A program made the translations under genes and the position numbers. A model generated the notes under the pieces. It did no database searches, was not told the DNA's origin, and worked only from the letters and a program-made list of their open reading frames with translations. From NCBI GenBank assembly GCA_037693485.1, contig CM075346.1, positions 59,019,001 to 59,083,000 of the forward strand: a DNA stretch of 64,000 nucleotides. The letters run 5' to 3'. Within the stretch, counting starts at the first letter, position 1; the number at the start of each line of letters is the position of its first letter. This document shows positions 35,021 to 46,700 of this stretch, piece after piece. The DNA comes from Kitagawia praeruptora (Eukaryota > Streptophyta > Magnoliopsida > Apiales > Apiaceae).

Positions 35021-35191
35021 TTGATAAATATTTTTAAATCATTAATCACATTCATGTAACCTCCTCACTATATCTATTTTAAAATTTATTCACACCCACA
35101 ACCATTAAACCAGCTCAACTTTTGATACATATCTTCAAATCATTAACCACTTCATGAATAACCTCCTCACTATATATATTTTAACATTTAT
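34990..35191 (+). repeat. 101-bp tandem duplication
   Basis: Two copies beginning CACACCCACAACCATT at 34990 and 35091, differing at several bases. They duplicate the box A part of the tRNA-like module. Confidence 0.85.
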
Positions 35192-35199
35192 TCAGAATA

Positions 35200-37680
35200 A
35201 AATTATGAGAATATTTTCCCATTTTAATAATTAAAGATGTATATCATACAAATGATTAGATTATGATTCGATTTAATACGAAAAAAATAAAATGAAGTGA
35301 ATTATAACATAGATTTCGTTAATATTTATATAATATTTCATATTAACTACATATACATTAAACAAGATATTTTTATTGACAACCATTAAAATATATGAGT
35401 AGGCTAAAAAATAAAAATTTAAAATAATTAGATAAAATATGTAATTAGATTAGAGTGCAATATGTAACTACACCGAAAAAAACTAAAATTTTAAAAGAAA
35501 ATAAAATAATAATTCATATTTGAGATTTCAACTCTACATCAATTACCAGATCAAATAATGAGATAAACTACAATGAATTAGATTACAATATTATAAATAA
35601 GATTATAAAGATTATACAAAAATTATAGAGATTATATTTAACAAATGAGATACTAGCTTGTACATAATTATAAAAGAGATCATATTCAATTAATCAAATG
35701 TTGGCACTATTAAAGTAATTGTATTTGTAAAAAAAATTGTTTTTAAAACAATGCCTTTTACTTTATGTAAATATTAATTCAAATTTCAATCCAAATCACA
35801 ATAATTTAAATATTTATGCACATATATTTCATAATAGTGTATACCACCACCATCACGAATAACGAAAATTAAATAACAAACACTAAATTAGACCACCACC
35901 ATCATCATAGTATCACTAAACATGGAATTATAGAATTCCATCTATAATCACAAAATTTTAATGCAAATTATGAAAATTTTATCAGAAATATCAAATTTTC
36001 TAAGCTCAAGTTTTAAAAAGTAATTAGATCTGAATACGTGGTGATGTCGTGAATTTGAGTGTGGATGTCATAAATCATCACTATAATAAAATTTACAACC
36101 ACACCTCTTCAACTTCTGTCGTTGTTGTCGTATTCACCATCATTGTGATAATCATCACTTTCCGAAATCAATCAAATTTGAGGAATTTTGGAAATACAAT
36201 TCGAAGAGATCGAGGTTACTAAATATGAATTAGAGATTGTCGGAATTTATGGTCATCAAAAATAAAAGAGAGGTGGTCGGGGGAAGATGAATGCACATAT
36301 ATGACGTGGTCAGAGGGAGGAGAAGGGAATAAGTTGTAGTATATATGAGGTGGGAAGATGGGTAAAAGTGATAATAGATCTATTAAAATTATTGTGCTTA
36401 CGATTCAAAATAGTTGAATTTATTGTACTCATCAATGGGTTATCTTAAATTCGTCTTTAATATGACTGTATAAGTAATATAGATATATGATATTGTGTTC
36501 AAATATAAACTCTTTAAATGACAAACTCTATCAGTTTAATATAATGCAAACTGTAATAATATACTTTATAAATTAAAGGATAATTCTTTTCAAAGCAACC
36601 TCAATTACAAAGAGAGCATCTGTTTAGTCTTTAATTTTTGTTAAATATGAGTTAATTATGTAACAATTTTAAAATCTTTCTTGTACTCAAGGAATTCAAC
36701 ATGGTTAACACATAAAAAAATATTGTATTTTTATCCTACTAAACGAGTATACAGGATTATCATGGAAAATATTTCATTGTTAAATTTAAAATTAAATAAT
36801 ACTTAGTTTGAAATTTTGTGCTCAATTAACTAGGTAAAAATATTGTTACATTGTAAATCTTGTTTATAAATTTTGTAACATTCCCACATCGAGGAGGGTG
36901 GAGACTTTTCTTTTCTTTTTTTGCCAAAAAAAATGACAGTTTTCATTAATTAGAACAAACACAATCGGGACAAACCCCCAACTGAAGATACGACCAGGTT
37001 GAAAACAAAGGCAAACTAAAACACTTAGCTGATTTGTTTCCTGACCGTTTGACAAAACTGAACTGAAAAATTCTTTTAACTGAAAATGAAATCAAAGACA
37101 ACCCAATAAATCCAAATTGCACCAACATCCCTGAATACATTAGTATCACAATTGACCTTAACACGTAAGAACCATTGGTAGCTCAGTGGAGAAACTACAC
37201 CCCAGCTATCTACTTGCCGGGAACCAACTATAGACATGCCGTAAGTGGAAACTGAATTTAATTGATTATATAAGGCAAAGTACTAATACTAATGGAACCA
37301 ACATATCATGATTTTTTGGGGCATGTGGTGCACTTATAGATTTTCCAAGATGTTACATTTGGACCAGTGTACTTCAATTCATTTCGAATTCGGAAACGGT
37401 ATTTGACGCGATTTCGAAAAAAAGCTCGGGTTTGACCCGGGTTGTCACAAAAACAGACTACAGGGCACACTATTATTATTGTAATACGTGACAACTAATG
37501 ATTAACTTTTATTTACCGCATTTACCAGTCAACATTCACACATTGAACAAACAACACTATAAATATGGTATTTAGGATTTAGAGTATACTAATATTTTGA
37601 AATTAGAACGACGATCAACCACTGATTATAGATAGACCGAGACACGTGAAACAAATAAGAAATGAAAGACTCTATGGCAA
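35200..37680. other. Helitron interior, no gene found
   Basis: AT-rich filler. Possible retrotransposon scraps: TAACATTCCCACATCGAGGA at 36877-36896 resembles an LTR start, and minus-strand TGTGACAACCCGGGTCAAAC near 37449-37430 resembles a gypsy LTR start. A lone box A-like TGGTAGCTCAGTGG (about 37174-37187) lacks a convincing box B. No frame is supported. Confidence 0.4.
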
Positions 37681-37861
37681 CGTTTGGAAAAAATTATACG
37701 AATTAAAATGTGGCCCGTGCTTTGCACGGGCTATCATGTTAGTTATAATAAAATATCTTCGCCTTGACCAGTCAAATTGGACTAAAATAATTCAAAATAT
37801 TTTTTTTCTTTCAATTTACAAAAATAGCAATTTTACGAATTTAATATTCTCGATTCTTACA

Positions 37862-37866
37862 GCTTA
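37862..37866 (+). other. Target-site duplication GCTTA, right
   Basis: Matches 9126-9130. Copy A sequence resumes here. Confidence 0.95.
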
Positions 37867-38112
37867 GATATTAGCATCTTGTGCTCTTGTACTCTCCCTT
37901 TTTATTAATGAAAATGGCTTGAAACACAGCCATAAATTATTATCATTTATCTCTTTTCCAAGCAGCTTTATATTTTTGTATGATGCATTCTTTCTCGTGT
38001 TTGCTTCTAACTCAGATAGATTTTGTATAGCATTATCTCAATTGGCGTATCTGTTTTGTAGAGTAATTTGATTAAGATAGCTCTGTGTTTATGTCTTTTG
38101 GCTGTAGAGCCT
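37867..38112 (+). other. 3'UTR of antisense gene II, copy A (displaced)
   Basis: Matches the 3'UTR after 58108 in copy B, including AATGGCTTGAAA and ACAGCCATAA. The AATAAA of copy B (58162-58167) is changed here to TTAATGAAAA, so the polyadenylation signal seems lost. Confidence 0.7.
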
Positions 38113-38604
38113 CCAGATATTTTTCGTAGACGACGATTCAGACTAGATTAGTTGTTTTTCGCTAAGCCCAAAGCTTGTAAACTTTGGGTTACTTAATAAG
38201 TTTTTTTTGTATTTGCCCCCAGTCCGGATATATTTCGTTGAAAATGATCCGGACTAGAGTAGTTGTTTTTTAGCTAAGTCCAAAGCTCGAAAGCTTTGGG
38301 TCACTTAGAAATTTTTTCGTATTTGCCCCCAGTCTGGATATTTTTCGTAGAAAATGATCCGGACTAGAGTAGTTGTTTTTTAGCTAAGTCCAAAGCTTGA
38401 AAGCTTTGGGTTACTTAGAATTTTTTTTCGTGTTTGCCCCCAGTCTAGATATTTTTCGTAGAAAATGATCCGGACTAGAGTAGTTGTTTTTTATCTAAGT
38501 CCAATGCTTGAAAGCTTTGGGTTACTTAGAAATTTTTCATCATTTTTTGCCTCCAGCCCAGATATTTTTCGCTGTAAATGATCTGAACTAGAGTGGTTGT
38601 TGTG
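38113..38604. repeat. About 111-bp hairpin repeats, copy A (4-5 units)
   Basis: Units recur every 110-112 bp (landmarks near 38230, 38341, 38452 and 38564). Each holds two dyads: GTCCGGATA...GATCCGGACT and CTAAGTCCAAAGCT...AGCTTTGGGTTACTTAG. The array lies between the 3' ends of plus-strand gene II and minus-strand pol. Copy B has about 12 units of the same repeat. Confidence 0.85.
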
Positions 38605-38855
38605 TATTGCTCTTACCCTGGCTCCAATGCTTGCCTATGGCTCTGAACCAGGGACTTGTATGTGTGTGAGTGATACAATAAATTTACAACAAAAGATGAA
38701 AAGTACGAGGCAAGGCCCGATTTCATTAATCATAATTTTCAAACTACAAATAACTTATTCTAGCTTCATTGCAGAGACTAATAATCTATATGTTGAAGAC
38801 TTTTTTTGGCTCAGAGGTAGCTCCTTAATTGGTTCTTCGGGCCTTGACCTTTTCT

Positions 38856-41800
38856 TCACTGGTAGAATTTCCGGAGTCGGAGGCCGTGCCAAGTGTTGGG
38901 CACCTTAGACTCATCCATATTAACGAGTTTGTACGTTCCAGGACGAAGGATTTCTTTAACTTTATACGGACCTTCCCATCTGGGCATGAGTTTTCCAGTA
39001 TTGGTTGGGTCCGAAGCCTCAGTATCTCGAAGGACTAGGTCTCCAACTTGGAAGTTTTTGACTCTAGCATTCTTTCCAAAATATTCCCTTGTCTTCTCTT
39101 TATACTTTTCCATTCTTGCCACAGCTTCATCTCATACCTCATCAATTAAATCTAGATTGACTCGTAAGCCTTCTTCATTAGCCACATCTTCGAAGTTGGT
39201 AGCTCGGTAAGGCGGAGACCCCACTTCAATGGGCAGCAAGGCTTCAGTTCTGTATGCCAGCTTGAATGGGGTTTCTCCAGTGCTAGTCCTTGGACTGGTC
39301 CGGTATGCCCACAAGACATTTGGCAACTCCTCCGGCCATTTATTCTTGCTCTCCTGGAGTCTTTTCTCTATTCCTCTGAGTAGAATTCTGTTAGTTACTT
39401 CCACCTGGCTGTTTCCCATCGGATAAGCCACTGACGATTTCTTATGCTTAATCCCTCTCTCCTTTAGATAGTTTTCAAAGTCCAAACCAACGAACTGTGG
39501 TCCATTATCGGATACCAGGACTCGAGGTAGTCCGAACCTCATCAATATGTTGTCCATGAAACAAATGCAGTCCTGCTGATTGATGGTTCTCATAGCTTTA
39601 GCCTCTACCCACTTTGTCATAAAATCGATCGCTACCAGCAAATATCTCAGATCACCCTTGGCCCGGGGAAAATGACCCATGATGTCAATTCCCCAGACCG
39701 CAAAAGGTATAGGAGACAGGACTGAAGAGGGTAAGACCGGACTTTGTCTTTGCACGTTGCTGAATAACTGGCAGTTCTTGCATTTATTGACAAACTCTAC
39801 CGCATCACTGTGAATTGTTGGCCAATAATAGCCCTGTCTTATTATTTTGTAAGCTAAAACCTTTGCGGATAAGTGATCCCCGCAAATTCCTTCATGAACC
39901 TCTTGCAATAGTACTCGGCTTCGGCAGGCCCCACACATTTCAGGATCGGACTAGCGAACGTTCAGCGGTAGAGCTAACCTTCTTCTAGGAAAAACTTTGT
40001 TGCTTTAGCCTTGATCCTTTGAGCTTTATTCTTGTCTTCGGGCAATTCCCCCTTATCCAAGTACAAAATCAAAGGGGTCATCCAGTTGGGTTGATCTTCA
40101 ATCTCCATCACTTCATCATTTTCGATGGTGGGCTTCTCAATCTCTTCGAAGTAAACCGAGCTGTCAAGTTCAGCAGCATTCTGGACTAGCCTGGACAATG
40201 CATCGGCTTCTGCATTTTCTTCTCTATTAATCTGAACCATTTCAAACCTTGGGATCGTAGTTAAATAGCTTTTAACCAAAGCTTGGTACTGAGCTAGCCT
40301 TGGATCCTTTTGCAATATATTCTCCTTTCGTTTGCTTCACTACAATCGGAGAATCACTGTAAATATTCAGGCTCTGGACTTTCAATGATCTGACCAATCG
40401 GAGTCCGGCAAAAAGTATTTCGTACTCTGCTTGGTTGTTGGTAGCTAAGAACTTGAATGTGATGGCTTGTTGTATCTGAAAACCATGGGGACTTTTAAGG
40501 ACTAGTCCTGCTCCAGACCTCTCGCTCGTCGAAGAACCATCGACGTACAAGGTGCAGGCCTCTGGATCAGAGGTATCCTCTTCTCCCGAATCCACCATCA
40601 TGGGACCAGGTTGTGGTTCGGGAAAAGAGCATTCTACAATGAAATCGGCTAATACTTGTATTTGATTGCTGTTCGCGATATAAAAGTGAGTTGAAATTGG
40701 CTTAACTCAACAACCCAGTTGACAAGCCTACCGGATACATCTGGCTTATGAATTATCCTTCTCAAAGGCTGGTCGGTTACAACTTTAATTTCTCTTCCTT
40801 GAAAATAGTGCCTTAGCTTCATGGAGGCTGTTACCAGAGCAAAAGCAAACTTTTCCAGGTTGGGGTATCTGGTTTCTGCATCCTTTAAAACTTGACTGAC
40901 ATAGTAGACCGACTTTTGTTGTCCGTCGTACTCCCGGATTAAGGCTGCCCCGACAGCTAGTGGTCCTGAAGCAAGGTAAAAAGACAGTGCTTCTCCGGGT
41001 TCGACTTTTGATAGAACTGGTGGAGATGATAGGAATTCCTTTATTGAGTCAAAAGATTTCTGACAGTCCGGACTCCATTCTATCTCCCTCTTGTTCTTCG
41101 CTCCCTTAAGTAGCTCGAAGAAAGGTAAACATCATTCGGCCAACTTAGGAATGAATCTCCTCAATGTGGCTAGCGAGCCTGCCAGTTTCTGTACCTCCTT
41201 CTGAGTCTGGGGTGGTTCTATTTCCATTATCGCTTTAATTTTTTCCGGATTTGCTTCGATTCCTCTCTGACTAATCATAAATCCCAAAAATTTCCTAGCT
41301 CCCACCCCGAAGGTGCACTTCTCCGGGTTCAGTTTCATCTCTTGTTTCCTTAAGTTCTCGAAACATTCATGCAGATCCAGAACATGTTCCTCTATTGTTT
41401 TTGACTTTGCTATCATATCATCTACATAAGACTCCAGGTTTCGGCCCAATTGATCTTTAAACACCTCAACCATAGCTCTCTGGTAGGTTGATCCGGCGTT
41501 CATCAGTTCGAAGGGCATGTATTTGTACGCATAAACGGCTTTGTGAGTGATGAAGGCGGTTTTGGCTATGTCCTCCGGATTCATTTTGATTTGGTTGTCG
41601 CCGGAGAATGCATCCATGAAACTAAACATCACATGCCCAGCCGTGGCATCAATGAGCTGATCTATGCTCGGGAGAGGATATGGGTCTTTGGGACACGCTG
41701 CATTCAAATCGGTGTAGTCGACACACATCCTCCATTTGCCGTTGGATTTTTTGACTAGGACCACATTGGCCAACCAGTCCGGGTACTTTATCTCACAGAT

Positions 41801-42508
41801 TATCCCTGCTTTGAGGAGCTTTTCAACTTCTTCATCGATTGCCTTTTGTCTGTCCGGAGCAAAATTCCTTCTTTTCTGCTTTACTCGCTTTTTGTCAGGA
41901 TTGACATCAAGGCTGTGCATGGCTACAGATTCTTTGAGTCCGGGCATGTCCTCCGGGCTCCAAGCAAAAACGTATGCATAATTTCTGAGCAGCTGTATAA
42001 GGTTTTTCCTGAATGTTGGATTCAGTCCAAATCCTATCTTTATCTTTCTATCCAGATTGCCTTCCTCTAGTTCTATCATTTTAGTTTCCACCGCAGGTTC
42101 AACTTTACTGAGGTCTTTCTATGAGACGAATTGTTGAACCCGGGCTTGGGTGTTTGCCTCCAGATAGCTTCGGGCTTTGTCAATCAGCTCTTCTTTAGTT
42201 TGGGCTTCGATACTTTCAATGGTTTGGACTTCGTGTCCGGGTTCCTTCTTGAAGTAGGCTCAATGCTTCTTTCGACTTAAGTTCTTTTTGGTACAGGGAT
42301 GCTTTTCTTTTATTTTCTGGATCGGTTTCAACCATGATCAAGGATTGACCATAACATCGACTAGCCGTTTCTGAATCTCCTTTAACCTCCCTGATCCCGG
42401 ATGGAGTGGGGAATTTAAACTTTAAATGCGGTGTAGAGGTTATGGCCCGAATCTTGGTCAGCGCCGGACGACCAAGGATCATGTTGTACGAAGACGGGGT
42501 ATTGATAA
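38856..42508 (-). pseudogene. Pol polyprotein of copy A (protease, RT, RNase H, integrase), broken
   Basis: Minus-strand order from 42508. Retropepsin tail YNMILGRPALTKIRAITSTP (to about 42216). Reverse transcriptase (42091-41132) has WRMCVDYTDLN, FSFMDAFSGDNQI and the catalytic YVDD. RNase H (40601-40272) has the CTLYVDGSSTSERSGAGLVL start, TNNQAEYE and YSDSPIVV, with Asp/Glu/Asp in place. Integrase (39938-39132) has the HHCC-type zinc region, D in GIDIMGHF, D in VSDNGPQFVG and E in NSQVEVTNR. The GPY/F tail WEGPYKVKEILRPGTYKL ends at stop 38856. Frame changes near 39120-39135, 39940-39970, 40270-40315, 40601-41132 and 42091-42216 break it into pieces. The N-terminal protease and gag are cut off by the copy B LTR at 42509. 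The same enzyme order and similar sequence occur in copy B (60015-61203). Confidence 0.9.
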
Positions 42509-43133
42509 TGATAACTCCAAGACCCGATCTAGTGCCTCCTCCGCCTTTCCCACTCCTGGTCAGAGGTGAAGCTGGTGGTTAGGTGTCTGCAAAACAACAC
42601 CGGAGGGGGGTTTGAGCCCCGCGGCGCCTCCGGCATGAGAATAAGTGACGGCTTTTGAGAGTAAAAGATAAGGACCTGAGTATCTAATTATGGAGGGTGT
42701 GTGTATATGAGTGTGTAAAAAAGAGAATGTAACCCCCAAACCTTCTTTTCTCGGTCTATTTATAGGCCCAGAATTAGGGTTTAGGGGTTGGTACCTTTAA
42801 TCATGAGCGTCCAATCCTAGGCAGATAGGACACTTGGGGCGCTTGGATGCTCGACACCTGTCCAGGAGAATAATTGTGGGAAAGTGTGTCAGGCACCTTT
42901 TTGAGTGTGACATCCTCATTCTTGGATTATGCCAATTATTGGTAATCATTAGCTGTCATTTTTGGTTGGGACCCTTTGATGGTGATGGGAGCCATGAGAT
43001 GCCACGTGCTCCATTACCCCGTACTGGGGTTATTTCACGGGTCCGGACTAGTTGGTAGCGGCGTTGATCCGGACTCGGTGACTGTCGTGGGCCCGGGTAA
43101 CAATTCAGGTTGCTTGCATAGAGTATCCTATCA
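42509..43133 (-). mobile_element. 3' LTR of copy B (about 625 bp)
   Basis: TGATAACTCC...CCTATCA, collinear with 3678-4278. It contains the element-sense TATA box at 42757-42764 and is followed by the purine tract complement at 43134-43150. That the tract and the gene I promoter follow it, not a PBS or gag, shows it is B's 3' LTR and not the 5' LTR of A. Confidence 0.85.
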
Positions 43134-43150
43134 TTTGCCCCCCACTCCCC
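43134..43150 (-). other. Polypurine tract of copy B
   Basis: Minus-strand GGGGAGTGGGGGGCAAA next to the LTR, matching 4279-4294. Confidence 0.75.
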
Positions 43151-43444
43151 TATGCATATTTGTCTGGATGGGGGAGTAGTAGTCTAAATATCCACAGTCG
43201 TTGTTCTGAATATCCGAGATGAAAAAATTCCATATTTCTTGCCTCCCAGGCCCGGATTATGTGTAGAGCACATGATCCGGGGCTGTAAGGTAGTGGATTT
43301 GAAGCATTTCTCATCGTGTTTTTGATATTTCCTTATAATTTCGAACATCCAGAGCTTGTCCATTTTCCTCGTGAGTTGTGCAGCCATGAATATTGCTTTT
43401 TCTAACGTCCTGTTTTGTTTTAATCAAGGCTCATCTCGGCCGTC

Positions 43445-43620
43445 CACGTGTTCAAATCTCCTCCATTCACTCATTTTAACTCCTCTATAAGTATATTTCA
43501 ATTGTGTTTCTCACCTTTTTCACTTTTACCGTATACTTTTTCCGCTCTTCTCTTCTCTTCAAAATCTTGGTTGCTGATCGGTGGCGAGAGCTTTTCTGCT
43601 TCTTCTTCCCCATTGTAAGC
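43445..43620 (+). promoter_or_regulatory. Promoter and 5'UTR exon of antisense gene I, copy B
   Basis: G-box CACGTG at 43445-43450, TATAAGTA at 43486-43493, then a CT-rich leader ending in a splice donor ATT|GTAAGC at 43615. Copy A has the same series (4899, 4933, donor at 5097). The matching 3' splice acceptor is just before 54592. In this copy the intron contains the whole 43738-54281 retrotransposon. Confidence 0.6.
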
Positions 43621-43732
43621 ATTCTCTTCTCTATATGTCTTCTATTTTCCTGCCTGTATTTGACCTTTATGTAAGATAATTTGATGGTATTTTTGTTCCA
43701 ACTGTTCGTATGCCGTTATCTGTGTAACTGCT

Positions 43733-43737
43733 TTCTA
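43733..43737 (+). other. Target-site duplication TTCTA, left
   Basis: TTCTA before the 5' LTR; repeated at 54282-54286 after the 3' LTR. Confidence 0.9.
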
Positions 43738-46700
43738 TATAATAACCCTAACTTTAGCAATACTACAGTGATCCCATGAATAGTAAATTTTGAGGATTTA
43801 GAGAAATGGTATGTAGGTACTGTATAATGGAAACAAAAAATGAATAAACAGAAACCATATTAGTATTGTACAATGAAATTGAGTGACTCGAAATGACAAT
43901 AGATTTCAGAAATTCCTGAATATGGATTTTGAGGACTTTGATTTCGAATAAGCTTCTATTGGATATTAAGGAGCATGGAAGTATTATAAGAATTATATAT
44001 TGAGGGATTAGTGAATTTAGATTTAACCAGGGGGATTATGAAGTTAAGAGAATACCAATGGAATTTGGATTGTTAAATGATTTCAGAACCACTGAGATAA
44101 TGAGGTATACTCGAAACGAATCACAATTAGACGAGTATGGAAACCAAACAACCAAGATTAGTAATATAACAAGGATACATACCACATTATTATTTACCAA
44201 TGTGATTGGCATTTTACTTAGAAAATTAAGAAATTAGGAGATTAGATCATCCAAGTGACATCACCATCCATTAACACATGTTTTAAGGGGCAAATTAGTA
44301 TTTTTGCAAGGCTTTAACCACAAAATATCTTCCAAGCTTCCAATACACTCTATAATAATCAAGATTAAGGCAAGATAAGATTAGCCAACACAAAAAAAAT
44401 CTCTCCCCACCCATCATCTTCATCCAATTCGAATTTTACTATTCATCAACAAAAAATTAATTTCATAACCCTAGTTAGAATCAACTAAAAATCAAGGGAA
44501 AAATCATGGAGGTTACTTGAGGATATATAGAGACATCCACCAAGTTTCATAGCAATCAAGCATCATTTGGTAAGGTAATAAATTCATCATAGTGATGAAT
44601 GAATAGTGATGAATAGTAACTTTCTAAAACTAACTTTGTTTTTATGGTTTCTTTAGTGGATTCAAGCTAATATAAGGTTGTTTAAGGCTATCCCAAGGAT
44701 TATTAAGTGTTGTTAAAGCTTCAAGAAGGTATAAACATGCTTGCCCTTTCTTATTTATGATGGATATTGTTTGGTTTAGTGATTAAGTGGTGTAAATGTT
44801 AAGATTATGATGATCCATGTGTTTGTAAGTGATTAAAGTTGAATATGGAAGGAGTATGTGCTTGTAACCATGGTTGGTAAGATGACCACATGGTATAGGT
44901 GATGGTGTATAAGGTGGATGATTGATTTGGAGGAGTTTGATTTTGGAAAGTATGAAAATATAGCCGTTATAATGTCCGATTTTCGTTAGACCAAGAAACT
45001 GCCCTGTTTTTGGACACTATAACCGTACAGTAGGTTACTGTCCAGACCCCCAAGTGACCATGAGATGATATATCTTGGTTCATAAATCGTTTCGATATAA
45101 AGTGCGTTAAAATCTGATGAACGGTTTAGGAGAAAAGTCAGTTTTAGTGAAAGACGTTCGAAAACCGAGAAACTGTAATTGTGTTAACTTTGAGGCTATA
45201 ATTATCATACTTATACGTTTTTAAATGTTATGAAATTTTGGGATATGGTAGTAGTGTGGTCAAAGAGGCATTACGAGTTGGCCTTGTGGTAAAATTCGAA
45301 ATCCATATTTTCTGAGAATTTTTACAGTTAAGTGTGGTCGTTAGGGGAAATGGTGAAAACCCCTGAAACTTCGATTGAGCTTATAAATGGTTAAGTTCTT
45401 GAACCTTTGGGGTAATAGTGATACATTAAACATATATTAAAGTGTCAAGGGTAATGTTATACAAGAGTGTAGTGAGTAAGAGATGGGGTATTCTAACGAC
45501 GGTCCTTTTGTGTTTATAGAAACTCCGGAAGAGACACGAGCCATACCGTCAGGATACCGAAACCGAGGCAAGATCTTTTCTATCCCTACTTGGAAATTAT
45601 TTATCTTCACGGAAACTTGATTTCATGAAATATATATATGTGATGCTATTGTTACTATATTGTTAAGAATTTGTTTTCCTTGATTATTGATGTTAAAAGG
45701 GAAGGTACATGAGTATGATATGAATATGGATATGGATATGAGTATGAGATGGATATGAATATACATAGAGATGATTATGCATGAAGTGAACATGCCTTAT
45801 GATTAAGGGAATATGAAGGAATGATATCAGTTGTTATCTAAAGATATATAAAGGAATGGTATCAGTTGTTATCTAGAGTTATATATAAAGGAATGGTATC
45901 AGTTGTTATCTAGAGTTATATATAAAGGAATGGTATCAGTTGTTATCTAGAGTTATATATAAAAGAATGGTATCAGTTGTTATCTAGAGTTACATATAAA
46001 GGAATGGTATCAGTTGTTATCTAGAGTTATATATAAAGGAATGGTATCAGTTATTATCTAGGGTTATATGATTTATAATATTATATTATTCCTAATTATT
46101 GTGATTTAATAAATATTATTGAATGGTATTTAATACTTTTGAGATAAATGGAATACTCTACGTATATAAAAGCATATTGATTTCATTGAATACAGAGGAG
46201 ATGTCTGAGTCATAATCAAAGTATTATGACATAAATATTTTTAAAAGGTAATGATAAATGGAAATGGAAATGTGAATGGAAATGGAAACGGAAAGATGGA
46301 AAATGTGATATTTTATTTGATAATGGAATAATGATTTGAAAAAGGGGGATTGCAACAGAAAGCGTAAGAGGCTGTGTGGTAGTGACACAGTCCAGCATCC
46401 AATATTTATTCCGGCCCTAGAGTGCCGAGGGAGGATGTGGTGGTGAACCTTCTTCCTGGTGGATGGTGGAGAACCTACCTCCGTCTACCGGTAGTAAAAG
46501 GGACGGGTACGGAGGGCGACTGATCATCGTCCTTACGTATTCGACAACAGTGGAAATACCCAACGTTTTCTTTAAAGGAAAGATTTGGAAAATGGTTTTC
46601 AGATTTCTATACTGAAAAAAGAAAAATGATATGAGAAGATGGAATTACTGTTACAGATGAAGAGAAACTGATTTTTATATTAATTTATATAATTGTTACC

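Larger units (their letters stand above)
32519..37742 (+). mobile_element. Helitron complex inserted in the right LTR
   Basis: Starts TCTCTTTCTATATATAATAG and ends with the hairpin GCCCGTGCTTTGCACGGGC (37713-37731), then 11 nt to TTAG (37742). It is inserted between A (32518) and T (37743) with no duplication. The sister LTR shows the empty AT site (AAATAAA|TTATAAT, near 13050). Hairpin, 5' TC, CTRR-like end and A/T target are the Helitron hallmarks. It encodes no Rep/helicase, so it is non-autonomous. A third TC start (TCTATTATAGGGGAAC, 34856) suggests the complex is a fusion or nest of at least two outer elements. Confidence 0.85.
9131..37861 (-). mobile_element. Ty3/gypsy element with about 4-kb LTRs, decayed, carrying nested CACTA, MITE and Helitron insertions
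   Basis: Two related LTRs (9131-13173 and 29164-37861, the latter enlarged by Helitrons), flanking GCTTA duplications, a minus-strand primer binding site TGGTATCAGAGC (29150-29161) next to the right LTR, and a purine tract next to the left LTR define a minus-strand element. The internal region holds only remnants: RT at 26428-26481 and the integrase C-terminal part at about 13370-13430. The large LTR, the iMet-type PBS and LTR-end words similar to the 43738 element suggest a Tekay/Del-like chromovirus, but this is inference. Confidence 0.9.
29164..37861 (-). mobile_element. Right (5') LTR of the 9131-37861 element, split by Helitrons
   Basis: LTR sequence is 29164-32518 plus 37743-37861. It is collinear with 9131-13173, with scattered substitutions and small indels. 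For example, ATTTATCAAATAAATGATTAC is repeated in tandem at about 30815-30870 here only, and a stretch near 10930-10975 of the left LTR is missing here. It lacks the two MITEs of the left LTR. The divergence is visibly greater than between the LTRs of the 43738 element, so this insertion is older. Confidence 0.9.
3678..42508 (-). mobile_element. Tat-like Ty3/gypsy retrotransposon, copy A (interrupted, truncated by copy B)
   Basis: Read on the minus strand, the order is protease, RT, RNase H, integrase, tandem array, then (antisense, plus strand) gene II and gene I, then polypurine tract and 3' LTR (3678-4278). A 28.7-kb gypsy element (9131-37861) sits between gene II and its 3'UTR, and copy B is inserted in the protease region at 42509. 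The 5' LTR and gag are therefore not seen next to it. Pol is broken by frameshifts and gene I by frameshifts and stops, so the copy is dead. Lineage: antisense extra genes and tandem repeats near the 3' end are known for Tat elements; placement is by this architecture and the pol motifs. Confidence 0.8.

Noticed and set aside
37170..37232. tRNA-like stretch with TGGTAGCTCAGTGG
   Set aside because: Good box A only; no box B at a proper distance and no stem pairing.
36864..37494. A complete small LTR element inside the Helitron
   Set aside because: LTR-start-like words exist on both strands, but no paired LTR, PBS, tract or target duplication could be found.
42509..43133. This LTR as the 5' LTR of copy A
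   Set aside because: It is followed on its right by a polypurine tract and the antisense gene promoter, which mark the 3' side of another copy. A 5' LTR of copy A would have a PBS and gag on its left, but protease abuts it.
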